Shown here one piece after another: positions 12,661-26,760 of a stretch of DNA of 64,000 nucleotides. A program made the translations under genes and the position numbers. This DNA comes from Gossypium raimondii (taxonomy: Eukaryota; Streptophyta; Magnoliopsida; Malvales; Malvaceae), in the NCBI RefSeq assembly GCF_025698545.1, contig NC_068575.1, positions 50,167,980 through 50,231,979 on the forward strand, written 5' to 3'. Each line of letters starts with the position of its first letter. Positions within the stretch are counted from its first letter, which is position 1. The notes beneath the pieces are model-generated. The model was not told the DNA's origin. It did no database searches and saw nothing but the letters and a program-made list of their open reading frames with translations.

Positions 12661-15380
12661 AAGTTTTGTTTTTATTTGGGAATAATTCAGTTACACGCTG
12701 TAATATTAAAATTGTAATTTTTTTATACCACTAATATTTTAATAATTCAAGTCTCATATTTTAGGTTCAATTAATATATATTATACATATCAAATTTAAT
12801 GTAAATTAAAATATTTTATTTATTTATTTTATTATAGAGATATCGATAGATTCAAAATTTACATACATAGATGTATAATTATATCAATAAATTATGAAAA
12901 AATATAAAAATCACTTTAATTTCACACCAGTATAAGTATATCTTTCTTTTATATATAATAGTTGATTGAGTTTTGTTCAAAAGAAATAGTTGATTGAGTT
13001 GTTGGTTGATTTTGAAAAATGTTTTCGGAAAAATATATTTTCATTTTAGGTATGATGTTGTAAATAATTTTAAAATTTATTAATATTATGATATTTTAGT
13101 AATAATATAAAAATGTTTTATTATAACTTATTATTAATATTTTAATATGTATAATATAATTTTAAATATTTGTAAATAATTAATATTAATTATTTATAAA
13201 TTTTAATTTGAATATATAATTTATATTTAAAATAATATTAAAATATAACCATTATAAATTTAAATATATGGTATTATATATTTGAAATAAATTTCAATAA
13301 TAAAATAATTATATATCTAATATAAATATTACCTAAAACATATTAGATTATAGATTAGGGTTAAAATATCATCTAGATCTAAAACTACTTTTCTAAAATA
13401 AAAGTTAAAAAAACTTGCTATTGTTTTTGCTTTTTGTTCAAAAACACGTTTAACTTTAAAAGTTATCTGTTTAACATTATTTATGACTCAAAATTAATTT
13501 TTAAAAACTTAAACCTCTTTCAATACAACAGAGGTAAATAGTGATATAATATATAATACTAATGTGTTAAACAGATAAATGAAGAATTCACAAAAATAAA
13601 AATATAGATAGATGAAGAAAAAATATTACCATATCAACGTGTCTAATTGCTAAAATTGTTATATCTATTATCCTTCTTACATTGTGCTTGATTATGGTTA
13701 GATGATGTTATTTGTGAATGTTCCATCTTATATGTGAAATTTTTAATTTTAATTTTTTTTTTGTTTCATGTTGATTATTATATTTATCAACTTCAAATAT
13801 ATTTTAATATAAAATTACTAAAATGTATTTAAACAATGTAATCACTTTTTTTTTGCAAGTTTATAACAATTATTTGACACTAATAATCAATGTAACCATG
13901 TCAGCACATTTAACGGTTAAATCAATCAACTAACAATTTTAATTAACGAAAAAGCTTAATTGATTTTTTTATCATTAATGATTCAATAGGGTGAATTTTT
14001 AATAACTTGGTTGCTTTTTTGTTTTTGTTTTTATCATGGTTTTTTTTTACCCTTAAACATTTCTTTTTTGTTCTTAATTTATATGAATTATAATACAAAC
14101 TATAAATATTTTACAAATTATACATTTATATTATAATATATTTTTTAATAAATATATAAATTATATTTTAGTTAATATATACAATCAAACACATGCATTA
14201 CTAGCAATATTTTAAAGTAATTTCAAAATTTTCAGCTTATAAACTTTTCCCTACTTGACATATATCACCAATTATTAGATGACACCTCAACATTTACAAG
14301 AATATTTTTATGTTTGCAATTGATTTCCAATACGACACTTAAGTGGCATGAAAAATAAATTACTTTCAATAATACTTTCTATTTGTGTTTGTCGCCTAAT
14401 TATGTCCAACAATGACCCATTGATATTGCATTCCATCTATACTTATTTTCAATATCTGTCTTTTAATCCACCTTTTAATCATTTTTACAATAAAAATAGA
14501 AGTTGCATGTTTATGCAATGATTTTCAACATAATTATATTTTAAAAATATAAGTAATTGATGATAAATACCCTTGCAAGGTAGTAGGAAATATTATAATT
14601 AGACTCTATTAATAGAGTTTTTATTTTCTGATACAATATTAGGGGTTAGAGATAAAATCACATAGTTTGAGTTCATGTTGAGCAAATGTTTGAAAAATCT
14701 TTTTTTTTTGGTAAATAATATAAAATCATAACATAATACTAAAAAAATATGTTTTACAATTTGCTTGCCAATTATATAAAATCCTTTTTCAACACCCTTT
14801 ATTATTATTTTTGTCCTACTTATAGTAGGTTAGCTTCCCGTTATACCCCTATCTTAGCAATGACACGTGGTAGAATGAAGAATGACTTGGCAAAAGCCTA
14901 TTCAAGTGCTCTTGGGTGGCCCTTCGTGCCACACATTTCATGGTGCCCTTTTGTCTGATCATTCATGACCTGCCACTTGCGAACCCCACTCAACTTAATT
15001 GAGAGGGCATCCGTGTTGGCTCAGGTGCCCTAAATAGAGTATTTTCGTCTATATACATTTGTATTTATTCGAATAGAATAATTTAATAACATTATTCATG
15101 AATTACATTAATACCTTTTGTATATTATCCTCAATTATTTTTTGCGTGCAAAGCAAAATGAAAGCAAATATTAACTCACTGGTTATAAAAATATGCTTAA
15201 TAAATTCATATGAAAATTACACAACTTACATTGATAATATAACAACGAATCAATTAAAAACACATTAGCATGATTATGTCATCCTTTGGCATCCTCATCT
15301 TTCATTTACATTTCAATAAAACAATCAATAGGTTAATTTGATTATACATCAAGCACTTATAAAACATGTCACATATACAT
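12661..15380. other. AT-rich repeat-bearing spacer
   Basis: Very AT-rich with no gene. It holds one small TIR-like element (about 13020-13480) and a GC-richer patch at about 14840-15050 that may be a fragment of an LTR promoter region. Confidence 0.5.
13020..13480. mobile_element. Small non-autonomous DNA element (MITE-like), copy 1
   Basis: The AT-rich core (13089-13265) shares long runs with the core of another element at 47545-47700, for example AATATTAATTATTTATAAA and TATAACCATTA. Both are flanked by words like CTTTT/AAAAG in inverted arrangement. The shared core shows a dispersed family; exact ends and target duplications are not clear. Confidence 0.45.
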
Positions 15381-17952
15381 TGTAACATCCTCAAAACCCC
15401 TTGGTCGTAAATAATATGAGATAAAATTTTAGTGAAATAAGGTATAAGATCAAAGAAAATGAAAGTTGCAAGATATTAAAGAGAGTTAAATCAAGAAGCA
15501 TGACATGATGTATAATTGATTTCTCGATAAAATAAGAAAATGATATAAAGATGATAAAAGAGAATATTGAGGAGTATTAAAATACTAATAATAACAATAA
15601 TTAAGAAGTAGGTTTTAGTATATTGATTTAAAGTAAGGACTATATCATAAATATGTGAAAAGTTTTTGGCTCAAGTGTAAATATTTAAAATTGAAGGGAT
15701 CAAAGTGTAAAAATAAGAAAGTTGAAGGACCAAAAGTGAAAATAATCCAATTTACTATGATATGAAATTGGCATGCAGAGACCAAATTGAATAGGTAAAG
15801 AATTATGAGGGACTAAATCATAATTTTACCAAATTATGTGATGATTCAATGATGGAATTTTAAAAGATCGTGAAGGGAAAAATGGTCAATTAGAAAGAGA
15901 GAAAACTCTAGAAGGCAATGATGATGTTGGGGATATTCTGAAGACATTTTATAATTATTTAATTAGATAAATATTACTGTATTAATATTTAATGAGATAT
16001 TTTACTAATATTTTATTATAAATAGCTAGTATAAAAACAGAGGAAGATGAAAAAAAAAAGAGAGAGAGAGGATCCTTCCATCTTTCCAACATGAGTGAGG
16101 GGGAGAGAAGAAGAAAACTTTGTTGTCTTTACAATTTGGTCCTTCCATAAAAAATCCACCATTTTTACCAAGAATTTCAAGAAATTTTCATAATCACCAA
16201 GAGAGAAAAGTGATAAGGAGACTATAGAGAACAAGAAAATCACCTTGGATTCAATAAAATGGAAGTTGGAGGAGAGAGAAAATCAAGTTAAAGATTGAAA
16301 TTAATAGGACAAGGTAAGAACATCAAGATTTCAATATATTTTTAAGTTTGATATTATTGAAAAAGCATGAAAATGATGTTAAAGTAGAGTTTTCTTATAT
16401 AAAGTTTTATGTTATTGATATGTTAGTGAAGGGAAATAAGAGGAGGTGATGGGAAATATTGTAGAGAAAGGAAAGGAGGGTGTTATAAACTTGGTTATCA
16501 ACATTTTGCACTAAAACAATTTTGGACAGCAGTAGTAGTCTGACTTTGAAAATTCACCAAAAATTGTAGAAGTTGAATTAGAGGTTAATTAAAGTATGAA
16601 ATTAAATCCTATTGAGTCTAGTTTTACATAGAAGAAATGGTGCAAGCAAAAGAATTTCATATTTTGAGATATATGATTTTTTGTGAGACAATGTCAGATT
16701 GATTTTGGGTTCCCCTGTTCTGACTTTGGAAAATCATCGAAAATTGTAAAAAAAAATAATTAGAGGTGTAAATTTATATCTTTAAATTCTTAATGAGTCT
16801 ATCTTCAAGAGAAACAAACAGAAACATCATCCAAACCCCGTACTAAGAGATAATTAATTTTTAATAAAGAAATGTCGAAGCTGTCAAACAACAGAACAGT
16901 GATAAATTTGAAGATTTTCTTGTACTTATTAGCTAAATTATAAATTCTGAAATTTTATAGTAAAAATATATTTGAGTCTAGTTTCAAAAGCATCAAGCGG
17001 ATCTTAATTTATAATTCTATAGCTCAAGATATAAATAATTTAGTGACTATGACTTAAGTGGACAACTTTGATATGAACACATAACTAAATAGTGGAATTA
17101 TAGATAATGTTACATATAAGCATGTTATCTACTAAAAGCCAAAGATTCTAACAAATATACACATAAAGGATGTGGAGTAGAGAGGGGAGGAGGAAAATAT
17201 ATGAATATATATAGTAGATGAATTTGAAATGTTTTGAAATGGTTGTAGGTGATGGAATGATTGATACATATGAGTATGTTTAAACGAATTGATAACATAA
17301 TAAGTGAATAATTGTTAATTGATGTGAATTCTTTGTTAAAATTTTATGAAGAATTAAATTGATTGGCACAATTTAGAAATAAATGTGAAATATATATAAA
17401 GTGGGTAAAGTAATTTTGCAAGTGCAAGTCCTCCAATGGTCTTATTTGTAAAATTTTAATATTTGTGTTAATTTTATAAACTTTGTTATATTTAATTGAA
17501 TATCATATTTTTATGAGGACTTAAGATTAGAAATAGATGTAAGTGGGTGATATGTAAAATGAAGTGGTGGTTATGACATCTGAATACGGTTCAGGTAATG
17601 ATATAAAATAAATAAATAAAAATAAAGCGTGGAACTTGTAGGAAATGGAGACGACGTTACGATAACAAGTTCGCCATGTCTCGAAGTGGAAACCCCCAAC
17701 GTCGTGATGATAGTTCAAAATTTTTTATAGACTTTACAATTTGGCCTTTGATCAATTGTGGATGTTTTAATGAGCTCTTTTAACTTATAATTAGTTTTAT
17801 CGTAAATTCAATTATTACTAAAATTAGTTAATGATCTACATTAATTAAATAATAAGATAAATTGATCTGAAATTTTCAGTAGTTGCTTCAGCAACGAATG
17901 TGACATCCTGATGCTTTGACTCAGTAATCGGGTCGAGTATTGGGGTGTTACA
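15381..17952. mobile_element. Probable solo LTR of a Ty3/gypsy element
   Basis: The block opens TGTAACATCC and closes GGTGTTACA, the short inverted termini of many long plant gypsy LTRs. Inside are phrases typical of such LTRs (repeated 'accaaattg' and 'gggactaaatc' stretches) and no gag-pol coding. The length, 2572 bp, fits long-LTR chromoviruses. No second copy or clean 5-bp duplication was found (flanks TACAT and CATAT), so it may be an eroded solo LTR. Confidence 0.5.
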
Positions 17953-18409
17953 CATATCCAATACTTCATATAGCATGAGATATGTCATCACATTCATATT
18001 CAATTCATAGCAATTATATTAAATTCTGATCCATGTTACATACAATTCATATTCACTTTGCAACATATTAATATATAATATGATCACATATCTCAATCGT
18101 TTCATTTTGCATTAAATCGTCGTATTCACTTCCTATTTTCCTCTCCGATGTTTGACGCAATTTAAGCTTAAATTGTAACACCCTTAACTCTTATCCGTCG
18201 CAGAAACAGGGTTACGAAGCATTATCAGACTTTTCAGGTCAAATATGATCATTTCATAACATTTAATATACATATCAAAAATCAATCATAAATCACACAT
18301 ATTGTCCCTTGTATGAGCCCTCGAGGCCCTAAATACGCATTAGAAATAAATCGGGACTAAACCGAAAGCTCAGAGAATTTTTCCCAAATTTTCAAAAAAT
18401 TTCTTAGGA

Positions 18410-18780
18410 GCAGGGGTCACACGCCTAGTGACTCACACGGCCAAGAGACACGCCCGTATCTTAAGCCATGTGGGCATTCAATATGAGGCACACGGCCATG
18501 TCCAAGCCCGTATCCATGCTTGTATAACTCACTGACTTGGGTCATACGGCCAAGCCACACGCCCGTGCGCTAGGCTGTACGTGGGGTGCAGAGGTCACAC
18601 GACCAAGTCACACGCCCGTATGCTAGGCCATGTGCAAAAACCTGCGCATTCTGTTTCTAAATTTTATAGATGCAAGGGACACATGGCTAGACCACATGTC
18701 CATATGCTAGGCCGTGTGTGAGAACACGTCCATGCCTCTACCCATGTGGACGGAAATAGGCCATTTCAATGCCACTTTTC
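18410..18780. repeat. GC-richer imperfect tandem repeat inside the LTR
   Basis: The words CACACGGCC, CACGCCCGTA and CTAGGCCATGTG or variants recur at spacings of tens of bases, giving a GC-rich island in an AT-rich LTR. The array is degenerate, so no exact unit length can be given. Confidence 0.5.
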
Positions 18781-19439
18781 TCACCCATTCTTGATTTCAA
18801 CCTAAACATCTCAAATTTCATCCACATAGGCCATAATAATGCCCCCAAAACAAACAATTCCTAGTTCTAATATTGTCATATTATCACATATATCCTAACA
18901 TTCTAATTCATTACATTAGTAAATTCATCTATATACTTATAAACCATCCATCACCTAACTACTCCAAACACATATATCAAACATGATTAAACCACACATA
19001 TATAAGTTGGTTGGGAATATAACAAAATGTAATTCTTAACATTTACACAAACCAATCTAACCCTATACATGCCATATAAACCAAAGTATACGTTACAAAA
19101 GCTAATGAATTAAATTGGATAGTGTGGCTTGTTATGTTGATTCGATCTCCCGACCTCATTTTAATCTACAATGACATTAAATAAAACAAGTAAGCTTAAT
19201 GAAGCTTAGTAAGTTCGATGGCTTAAAACATAAACCTTACCGAACCTAACACAACACATCAAATTAAATAAATTCATTCAAAGTAATTTCTCTGTCAATC
19301 ACAATTTCAATCAATGAATACACTTATTTCATATCAATACCAATAACAACAATAAGTCTTCCAAACCAATTTCTTATATCACTTACCAAATCTTACCGAA
19401 TCGGAGAACGACTTACGGATATGAGTACATCATTTTCAT

Positions 19440-19650
19440 AAGCCCAAAAGTTAAACAGAATCACATAAGTGCTAAATAGAAACCCGTAAAGGTTGAACAG
19501 AAGCTTGTAGGAGCTGAACAGAAACTCATAAGGGTTAAAAAGAAGCTCAAAAGAGCTGAACGGAAACCTATTAGGGTTGAATGGAAACTCATATGAGTTA
19601 ACAGAAGCTTGTGAAAGCTAAACAGAAAGTAAATACAAATGTTTGCAACA
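19440..19650. repeat. Short tandem array inside the LTR
   Basis: Units of roughly 30-40 bp built on 'gctgaacagaaactcata' and 'agggttgaa' are repeated about five times with variation. No coding capacity. Confidence 0.5.
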
Positions 19651-21059
19651 GATGTTGAAGCTCGGTTTACTTGGGTAATTTGCGGTCAATTCATCATTTG
19701 TCACAGAACGATTGTACTCAATCCCGCGTTCCACTCGTTTTGAACAATCAATTCAATTTCATAATTTAACAATAATTTTATTTTCAATAATAACTATGAC
19801 TAAATACATAATACCATTCATAAATTTAATAAATAAATATTAAAGTTTACCCATACGAACTTACCTGGGTTAAATTGTAAAATTTGTAGTAGTTTAGGGA
19901 CTATTCTACTAATTTTCCTTTTTCACGATTGTCTATGGGCTCTTGTTCTAAAATATAAAATTATTCATTCATTAGTACATATTTCAGTTTCAATTCACTT
20001 CACAATTAATACCCTTAATTTTTAAAATTACACAATTACCCTAATTTTTACAATTTTTGCAATTTAGTCCATTACTAATTAGTCCATCAAATGAACTAAT
20101 TTTTCTCAATTGACAATTTATCTAAATGTTCTAAGCTATAATACAGCCCTTGATCAACAAAATTTAATACCAAACCCTAAAATTTAATCTTTTCACAATT
20201 TGGTCCTAAAATCAATATCTATTAAAATCACTTAATAAAATCATCATATAACAAAATTAAAACTCTAAACCCATGTTATTTCATCAAAATATCTAGTATT
20301 CATCCATGGTAACTTTCAAAATTACCAATAAAATCAAAAACTAATGAATTAGATAGTTGGAACTAATTGTAAAAAGTTTAAAAACACAAAAATTTTAAGA
20401 AAAATACAAGAATTGAACTCACTTGTAGCAAAATGTGAAAAACCAGCTTAAGGGGACTCTCCTATGGCGTGTTTGGCTGAAAATTCATGAATAATTGTCT
20501 AGATTTGTTTTAAATCTCATTTTTATCTCATTAAATTTTATTTTATTTCCCATTTTGCCCCTTAATCACCTAATTTCTTTGTTCTTTTCTATTTATGCCG
20601 CCTCAGCCTTTTTAAGTGTGTCTAATTGCCTTTTTAGTCCTCTATTATTCACCACTTAAGCTATTTAATCACTATTTCTTTAATTAGTAAGTTTTGCACC
20701 TTTTTCAATTTAGTCCTTTTCAATTAATTAACTATCGAAACGTTAAAATTTTCTAATGAAACTTTAATACTACCTTAATAGCACTCTGTAAATATTGAAA
20801 AACATATTTATGACTTGGTTTATGAAATTGAGGTCTCGATACCTCGTTTTTAAAATCACTTAACCTAGTAAATTCTTCTAAAACACGAATCACTAATTCA
20901 AAAATCTTTCTAAAATCATATTTGACTCTTAAATACTAAATATTAAAATTCACGAGCTTACTCGTCGGATTTGGTGGTCTCAAACCACTATTTCTGATGC
21001 CACTGAAAATCAGGCTGTTATACAGATATACAAAACTAGTTTGATCACATATACTGACA

Positions 21060-21357
21060 TTATCAGGCTGTTAACACTAGCTTTGGATCATAGTTGCTAA
21101 CACTAGTTTGGTCTGACACTACTATCACTAGCTTCAGAGGATCCACAACAAATATTGGATCTCAAGCCATCGAATTAATCCTTGGTTGCAACACCCATTC
21201 GTTTATACAAGTTGACGTATTTGGGCTACTAACACTAGTTTCTGATTAGGATTGCTAACACCAGTTTAGTTCGATGCTACTAACACTAGCTTCATAGATT
21301 CCACAATATATGTCGGATCTTAAGACATCGAATTAACCTTTGATAAAAAACCCACGT
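21060..21357. repeat. Tandem duplication, period about 167 bp
   Basis: A block starting near 21067 (ACACTAGCTTTGGATCATAG, then CCACAACAAATATTGGATCT and CATCGAATTAA) is repeated in diverged form from about 21234 with the same words in the same order. It lies next to the LTR end at 21024 and probably belongs to a related element. Confidence 0.5.
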
Positions 21358-22716
21358 CCTTTTCTGGAATCTTAATAACATGACATTCTTATCTCAATTG
21401 TTTACTAAGTTCATACATACATTTACATATTCCAAATAGCAATTCATATACATCTTTAAACCATATAACATCACCATGTATTTATCATCCATTTGTATAA
21501 CAAATTTTACATCCATTCGATATTGTGTATCTATTCGTATTTATCACAAATCTCATATTTTCGATTTAGTCCTTTTGATGCCATAAATCATTAAAATTTC
21601 ACATACATATAAATTAATCCGCAATTTCTATTTTTTCTCGATTAGCCTCCAATCTATAATAATTCATTAAAATTTATCAATTTCAATTACTTTATTTCAT
21701 TCTATTATAACTCTTTATTATCTATAATTATAGAAATTTCATACTAATTTTGAAATAATTACACTTTAGTCCCTGTACTCATAACTAACAAATTTTACAC
21801 TATAAATTAGTCTATAGTCATCTCTAAACACCAAATTTATCAATTTAACACTAAAATTTTTAATATTCAACAATGAAAACATCTCAAATTTTAACAGTTT
21901 TGAAAATCAACACACAGATTAACTAAATTAAACTACCACGATATCAAAAACATAAAATTTATGAAAAATTAGCTTAATTTTACTTACCATGCAAAGAAAT
22001 GAAAATTTTGAAACTCAAGCTTCTTTCCTCCTCTAAGGTTCGAGATATGGAGAATGGAAGAAGTGAAAATATTCATCTTAATGTTTCTTAACTTATTAAA
22101 TATTTAATTATTATAAAAATAAAATTTTTAATATTATTTTAAATAATCTCTCAACCCGTTATCAAAATAAGATCGTCTAATTTTCATTTTATGCCTTATC
22201 TAAATATTATTTAACCCTATTATCAAATAAAACCAATAGAAATCAATTTTTACAGATTTTACTATTTAGTCCTTATACCTTAATTAACCATCCAATCACT
22301 AAAATTTTCAAACTAAAATTTAAATCACCTATATAGAAACTTCGTAAATATTTAATAAAAATACTTACGGGCTCAGTTTGTAGAAACGAGGTCCCGATAC
22401 CTTATTTTCCAAAACTACTAACTTTAGGGTCGAACCACTTGTACTTTAACTAACTATCCAATTAGTAATATATTTGGTCAAAATCCAGTTAAACATTATA
22501 ATAAACTTGTAAACATTATTTAATAATATTTACGGATTCGACCATCGGAGAACAAGGTTCCAAGATCATCATTTTTGGCACACTGAAAATCGGGTTGTTA
22601 TATCATTTACACATTAACTTCATAAATATCACCACTTAATATTTATGGACTCAGTTTACGAAAACGATATTCCGAAAATGCTATTTTCGATGCCACTGAA
22701 AACTGGGTCGTTATAA
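21358..22716. mobile_element. Nested fragments of gypsy-type LTRs
   Basis: Two further 3'-end signatures resemble the one at 21001-21024: CACTGAAAATCGGGTTGTTATA at about 22580-22602 and GCCACTGAAAACTGGGTCGT at about 22692-22711. Three similar ends in the same orientation within 1.7 kb indicate repeated insertion or truncation of related LTRs. No coding domain is present. Confidence 0.4.
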
Positions 22717-22851
22717 CATATATCCAATCGGTTCCTTCGCTAGCTTGTTAAAACTAGAAATGAATTACATAAAAAATCAAATGAACAGAAATGGGTAGAA
22801 ATGACAAAATTAGAGAAATGAGTTATATTCGAAAATGAATGTAGTTTCTTA

Positions 22852-23422
22852 GGGGTGTGCAAATTTCGGGTAAAATCGAAAAAATTCGGTTAACCGACCG
22901 AATTTGGTTAATCAGTCGGTTAACCTAATTTTTTCGGTCGAGGGTCTGTTAATTATTTTTTAATTTTTAGGTTAAAAGTTAATTCGGTTTCCAAACCGGT
23001 CGGTTAACCAAATTTTTTCGGTTTAACCGAAAAATTAATAAATAAAATTATAATATATAAATAGGCCCGCTATTCACCTAAATCCAATCCAAACCCAAGT
23101 ATTCAACCCAACCCAATTACCCAATCTAACCCAATCATAAAAATTACAAATAATTTAATAAATAAAAATAAAATTCTAAAACTAAAACTAAAACTAAAGT
23201 ATAAAAGTCTAAAAATAATTTAATTATGTATGATTCAATTAGGTTAATTCGGTTAATTCAGGTAATTCGGTTAATTCGGATAATTCGGTTAATTTTTAAC
23301 CAAAAATAAAAAACATATAATTTTCGGTTCGGTTAACGGTTAAAAATTTTGAAAGGTCGGTTAATTCGGTTAATGTTATTTCGGGTCAGTTAACCGGTCG
23401 GTTAACCGAATGAACACCCCTA
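22852..23422. mobile_element. 571-bp TIR element with target-site duplication (hAT/MULE-type MITE)
   Basis: The element starts GGGGTGTGCAAA and ends GAACACCCC plus TA, imperfect inverted termini. The 10 bases TAGTTTCTTA occur immediately before it (22842-22851) and immediately after (23423-23432), a target duplication of about 8-10 bp. The body is low-complexity, with many copies of TTCGGTTAA and its complement, and can fold on itself. There is no transposase frame, so it is non-autonomous. An 8-bp duplication would favour hAT, 9-10 bp Mutator-like elements. Confidence 0.7.
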
Positions 23423-23432
23423 TAGTTTCTTA

Positions 23433-24760
23433 CTAAATATGGAAATATCTGAGAATTAATTTAAGTTTTTTAAATTATTATTTAATTAATTGAAGTTCGA
23501 AAATAGAATTCAATTAATTGGTCATTATGAATCCGTTGAATGTAGAAATTAAATATATTTTCTCATAGGTTTTTTACGGAAAAATTGTCCCGATTTTAAC
23601 GGAAATAGAATCGGGTTGAGAAAATTATTTAATTGGAAAAATTAATTTAATAAATAATGTCTATTTTGATAAATATAAAAAAACATGTATTGGGTTAGAT
23701 TAAATTATAAAATACTGGGTTAAAAGTCCAAGAAGTACATATAATTAGACTCAATACAGAAGTGACCTAAATCCTCATCATAACAGATATGAGGGAGAAC
23801 ACCCTATTAGTCCATCTCTATCCTAATTCAATTAGGGCATTGTCTTTCTATTAAATAAACATTAAATGCAATCTACTAATTTAACTAGGGTTTCACTCTC
23901 TCCCTACAAATAGATGGTACCAGTAGGACTAACAAAAGAATAAGTTATAAACAACTTTTGAGATATTGTTATTTTGCCAAAAAATAGTGAGCATTTATTT
24001 TTAAGAATAAATTGTATTTTTCAATAATAACAATTCTACCGGTTTCTATAAGAGTGAGATTTACTTTTCTACTGAAAGTAAGAAAATTATTTATGATTCT
24101 GTATTTGATTCGAATTTGTTCGAGCCTACACTCAAAGCAGTTATTGGTACAAAAATAACGGAGAAGGTTGTTCGATTGAAAGCAAAAAATATTTAGGATT
24201 CGTCTAGTCTAAAAAATAGGTACGGTTTTGGGAAAAAGTTTATTGCTATAAATATTACAAACCGACTTGATTTTAAAAATTTTTTATTTTACGTTGTGTA
24301 AGAAAACTATTTTCGAACCAAATTTTTTCCAACAATCCGTTGTAAACAACTTGCTTTTAGCCACTTGCTACATACCTTCCACAGTGACCACCGAGGGACC
24401 ACTAAGGCATAACAACCTTGGACAACCTCAGTAAGGAGAATGTCAGAGTATGACCACATAATGCTATGCATGACGATAACTAACATGCAACGAATCTACC
24501 ACCTAGCCGACCACCTAGACAAACCCACCATTTGTATTGCCAGTGACATAACATTACCCGATAAGAACCCTCCCCTATATATATATTGAAGCATGAGGAA
24601 CATGGGATCAATCATTCTTCCTCTCAAAAAAACCCTAAGCCTCCAACCTTCTACTTTCTTCTCTCTCTATTCTCATTCTCCCTTAGCCTCATAGGTAAAT
24701 TGACCCTCCAGTCACCATCATTTTCTCCTCCTTATTAATTTATTGTATCAACACTTCCCT
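23433..24760. other. Degraded LTR-like or promoter-like DNA
   Basis: Two moderately complex stretches (about 23560-24340 and 24350-24720) stand out from the AT-rich flanks. The second has a TATA-like CCCCTATATATATATTGAAG near 24574 followed by a CT-rich leader, as in LTR promoters. No ends, duplications or coding domains were found. Confidence 0.3.
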
Positions 24761-26755
24761 ACATGCAAATGCAAAAATTAAATTATATTAAAAATAAAAC
24801 ATTTTATTGTAGAATATCTCTTGATTAAAAAAACAATAAAAATACTTACGTGATGAAATTCAACTCAACTAAAACTTTATCACAACATTTTTATACATTT
24901 TAATTTTATTATCCACGCTTTTTACATCCGTCAAATGTATATATATTAATAATGTATTTGATGAGTTAGTGTCACAAGTTAACCGAAATCAACTCAATGA
25001 CAACACCATGATAAATAATTTAATTTAATTTTCTTCATTTTAATATTATATATATTACAAAATGCCCTTTCATAATTGTTATGCACTCGTGTATTCCAAA
25101 TACATCATGTCCACACGCATACGCATGTGATAAGAATACTACTATATATAAATTGGTTGACTAAATTAATGTCACAAGTTAACTTGACACAAACTCAATT
25201 ATAAAATTACCAAAATATCCTTATTTTAAAGGGTAATTGATATTGTTATAATAATATTTTTGTCTTTTCATACTTTTTATATAATATTCAAATAGAATAA
25301 TTAAAAACATTATTAGGAATCAAACACAATGCCAACAAATTTATATGAAAATCTCTTATCACTTAATCAATAATAATTTGTTAAAATGATATATTTTTAA
25401 CATAAAATATTTTTGCCCATCCACATTATGGGTGGGATAAAATTTAGTATATTTTATAGATTGTTGAAAGGTGAACCACCATTTTGAACCTTCGCATGAT
25501 CTTTTATAATTAATTTTACATTTTTGATATATAATTAATCTAATTTTAAAGGCTAACAAATTATTTGACCTTTTTATAACAATCACGTCAACTTCTTTAA
25601 CAGCAAAATTAATGGAAGGACTCAGATTTTAAGTTAAAAAAATAGGGTCATTGAATTTTGAATTTCAGAACAATATAGGGAGCAATGGCATTTTTGAACC
25701 TAATATATATTATTCTCTCCTTTCTAAAACTATCCGTGTAAATATAAATAACATAAACTATCCAGTTAGTCATCAAACTTTATTTCAAAAAATCTTACAA
25801 CTTCATTACTAAACTTACAGGTAATTTTATTTTATTCACTCAAACATTAACTCCTTAACAATGACTGATTGTACACACAAAATCATGTCCATATCATATT
25901 TATATTTTTATTTTGATCAGCTAATTTTTAAGTCGTTTTCATTTTGGTCTCTAAAATTTTTAAGTCTTTATCCAAGTAAACAAATTTAAGGATTAAAATG
26001 AAAAAATAATAGAAACTATAATGATGCATTAAAATTTGTTAAACTGTATTTGCTCATCCCATTACCAAAAAATTGATAATTATTTTATCAATCTAGACAT
26101 TTTAAAATTTAAAACATCAAAATCAATTAAATATATTGTTAGAAATTTTTTATTCCTCGATAAGTCAATTAATTTGTTAGTATAATATTGAAATTAATAA
26201 AATTAATTAATTCAATCTCCTTATAAAATTTAAAATATTGTTTTATGTTTCCATATTATACTTAATGAAATCAACTCATATAGTTTGTATTTAATAATTG
26301 TCTAAGAAACTTAATTTTCTTTTTATTATAATCATTTAAATCTTACATGCTAAGCCAAATGTAAAGAAAAATATTTATAATTAACTAAAGTAAGTGCTTA
26401 TTTTTCGTTTGAGTAAAGAAATAATGAAAAATATTCGAGGTCTTGTTTGGCATGAAAAATAAAATTAATTATTTAAATTAATTACAATAATTTTTTCCTT
26501 TGCTTTTAAGTTAGTATGGAAAATTCAAGATTATATAAAAAAGGGTTTCATATACAATTATTAAAAATTATTTATTTGAGTTGATTTTAATTTGAAAACA
26601 TAAAATAAAATTTTAAAATTCGAATGAGATAAAATAAATAAATAAAATTAAATTCAATATTATATTAACAAACCGATTGACACCGGTAAGGAATAAACAA
26701 TTTTCAACAATTTATTTTATTAATTTTGATATTTAACGTGGAAAAAATCTCCCCA
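24761..26755. other. AT-rich spacer
   Basis: No gene or clear repeat boundary seen. Very AT-rich, with only short chance open frames. Confidence 0.5.
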
Positions 26756-26760
26756 AAGAC

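Larger units (their letters stand above)
18174..21024. mobile_element. Second long Ty3/gypsy-type LTR with internal repeats
   Basis: It begins TGTAACACCC and ends CAGGCTGTTATACA (about 21011-21024). The interior carries imperfect tandem repeats rich in CACACGCCCGT and, further on, repeats built on 'gctgaacagaaac'. No protein domain is encoded, so it is an LTR or LTR-like piece. The sequence differs from the LTR at 15381-17952, so they are not a pair of one insertion. Flanking duplications were not found. Confidence 0.5.

Noticed and set aside
15376-17957. Target-site duplication for the LTR at 15381-17952
   Set aside because: The flanking pentamers (TACAT and CATAT) do not match, so no duplication was claimed.
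18410-19650. CRISPR-like spaced repeats
   Set aside because: Repeats are degenerate, unevenly spaced and inside a plant LTR; no cas genes and a eukaryotic setting.
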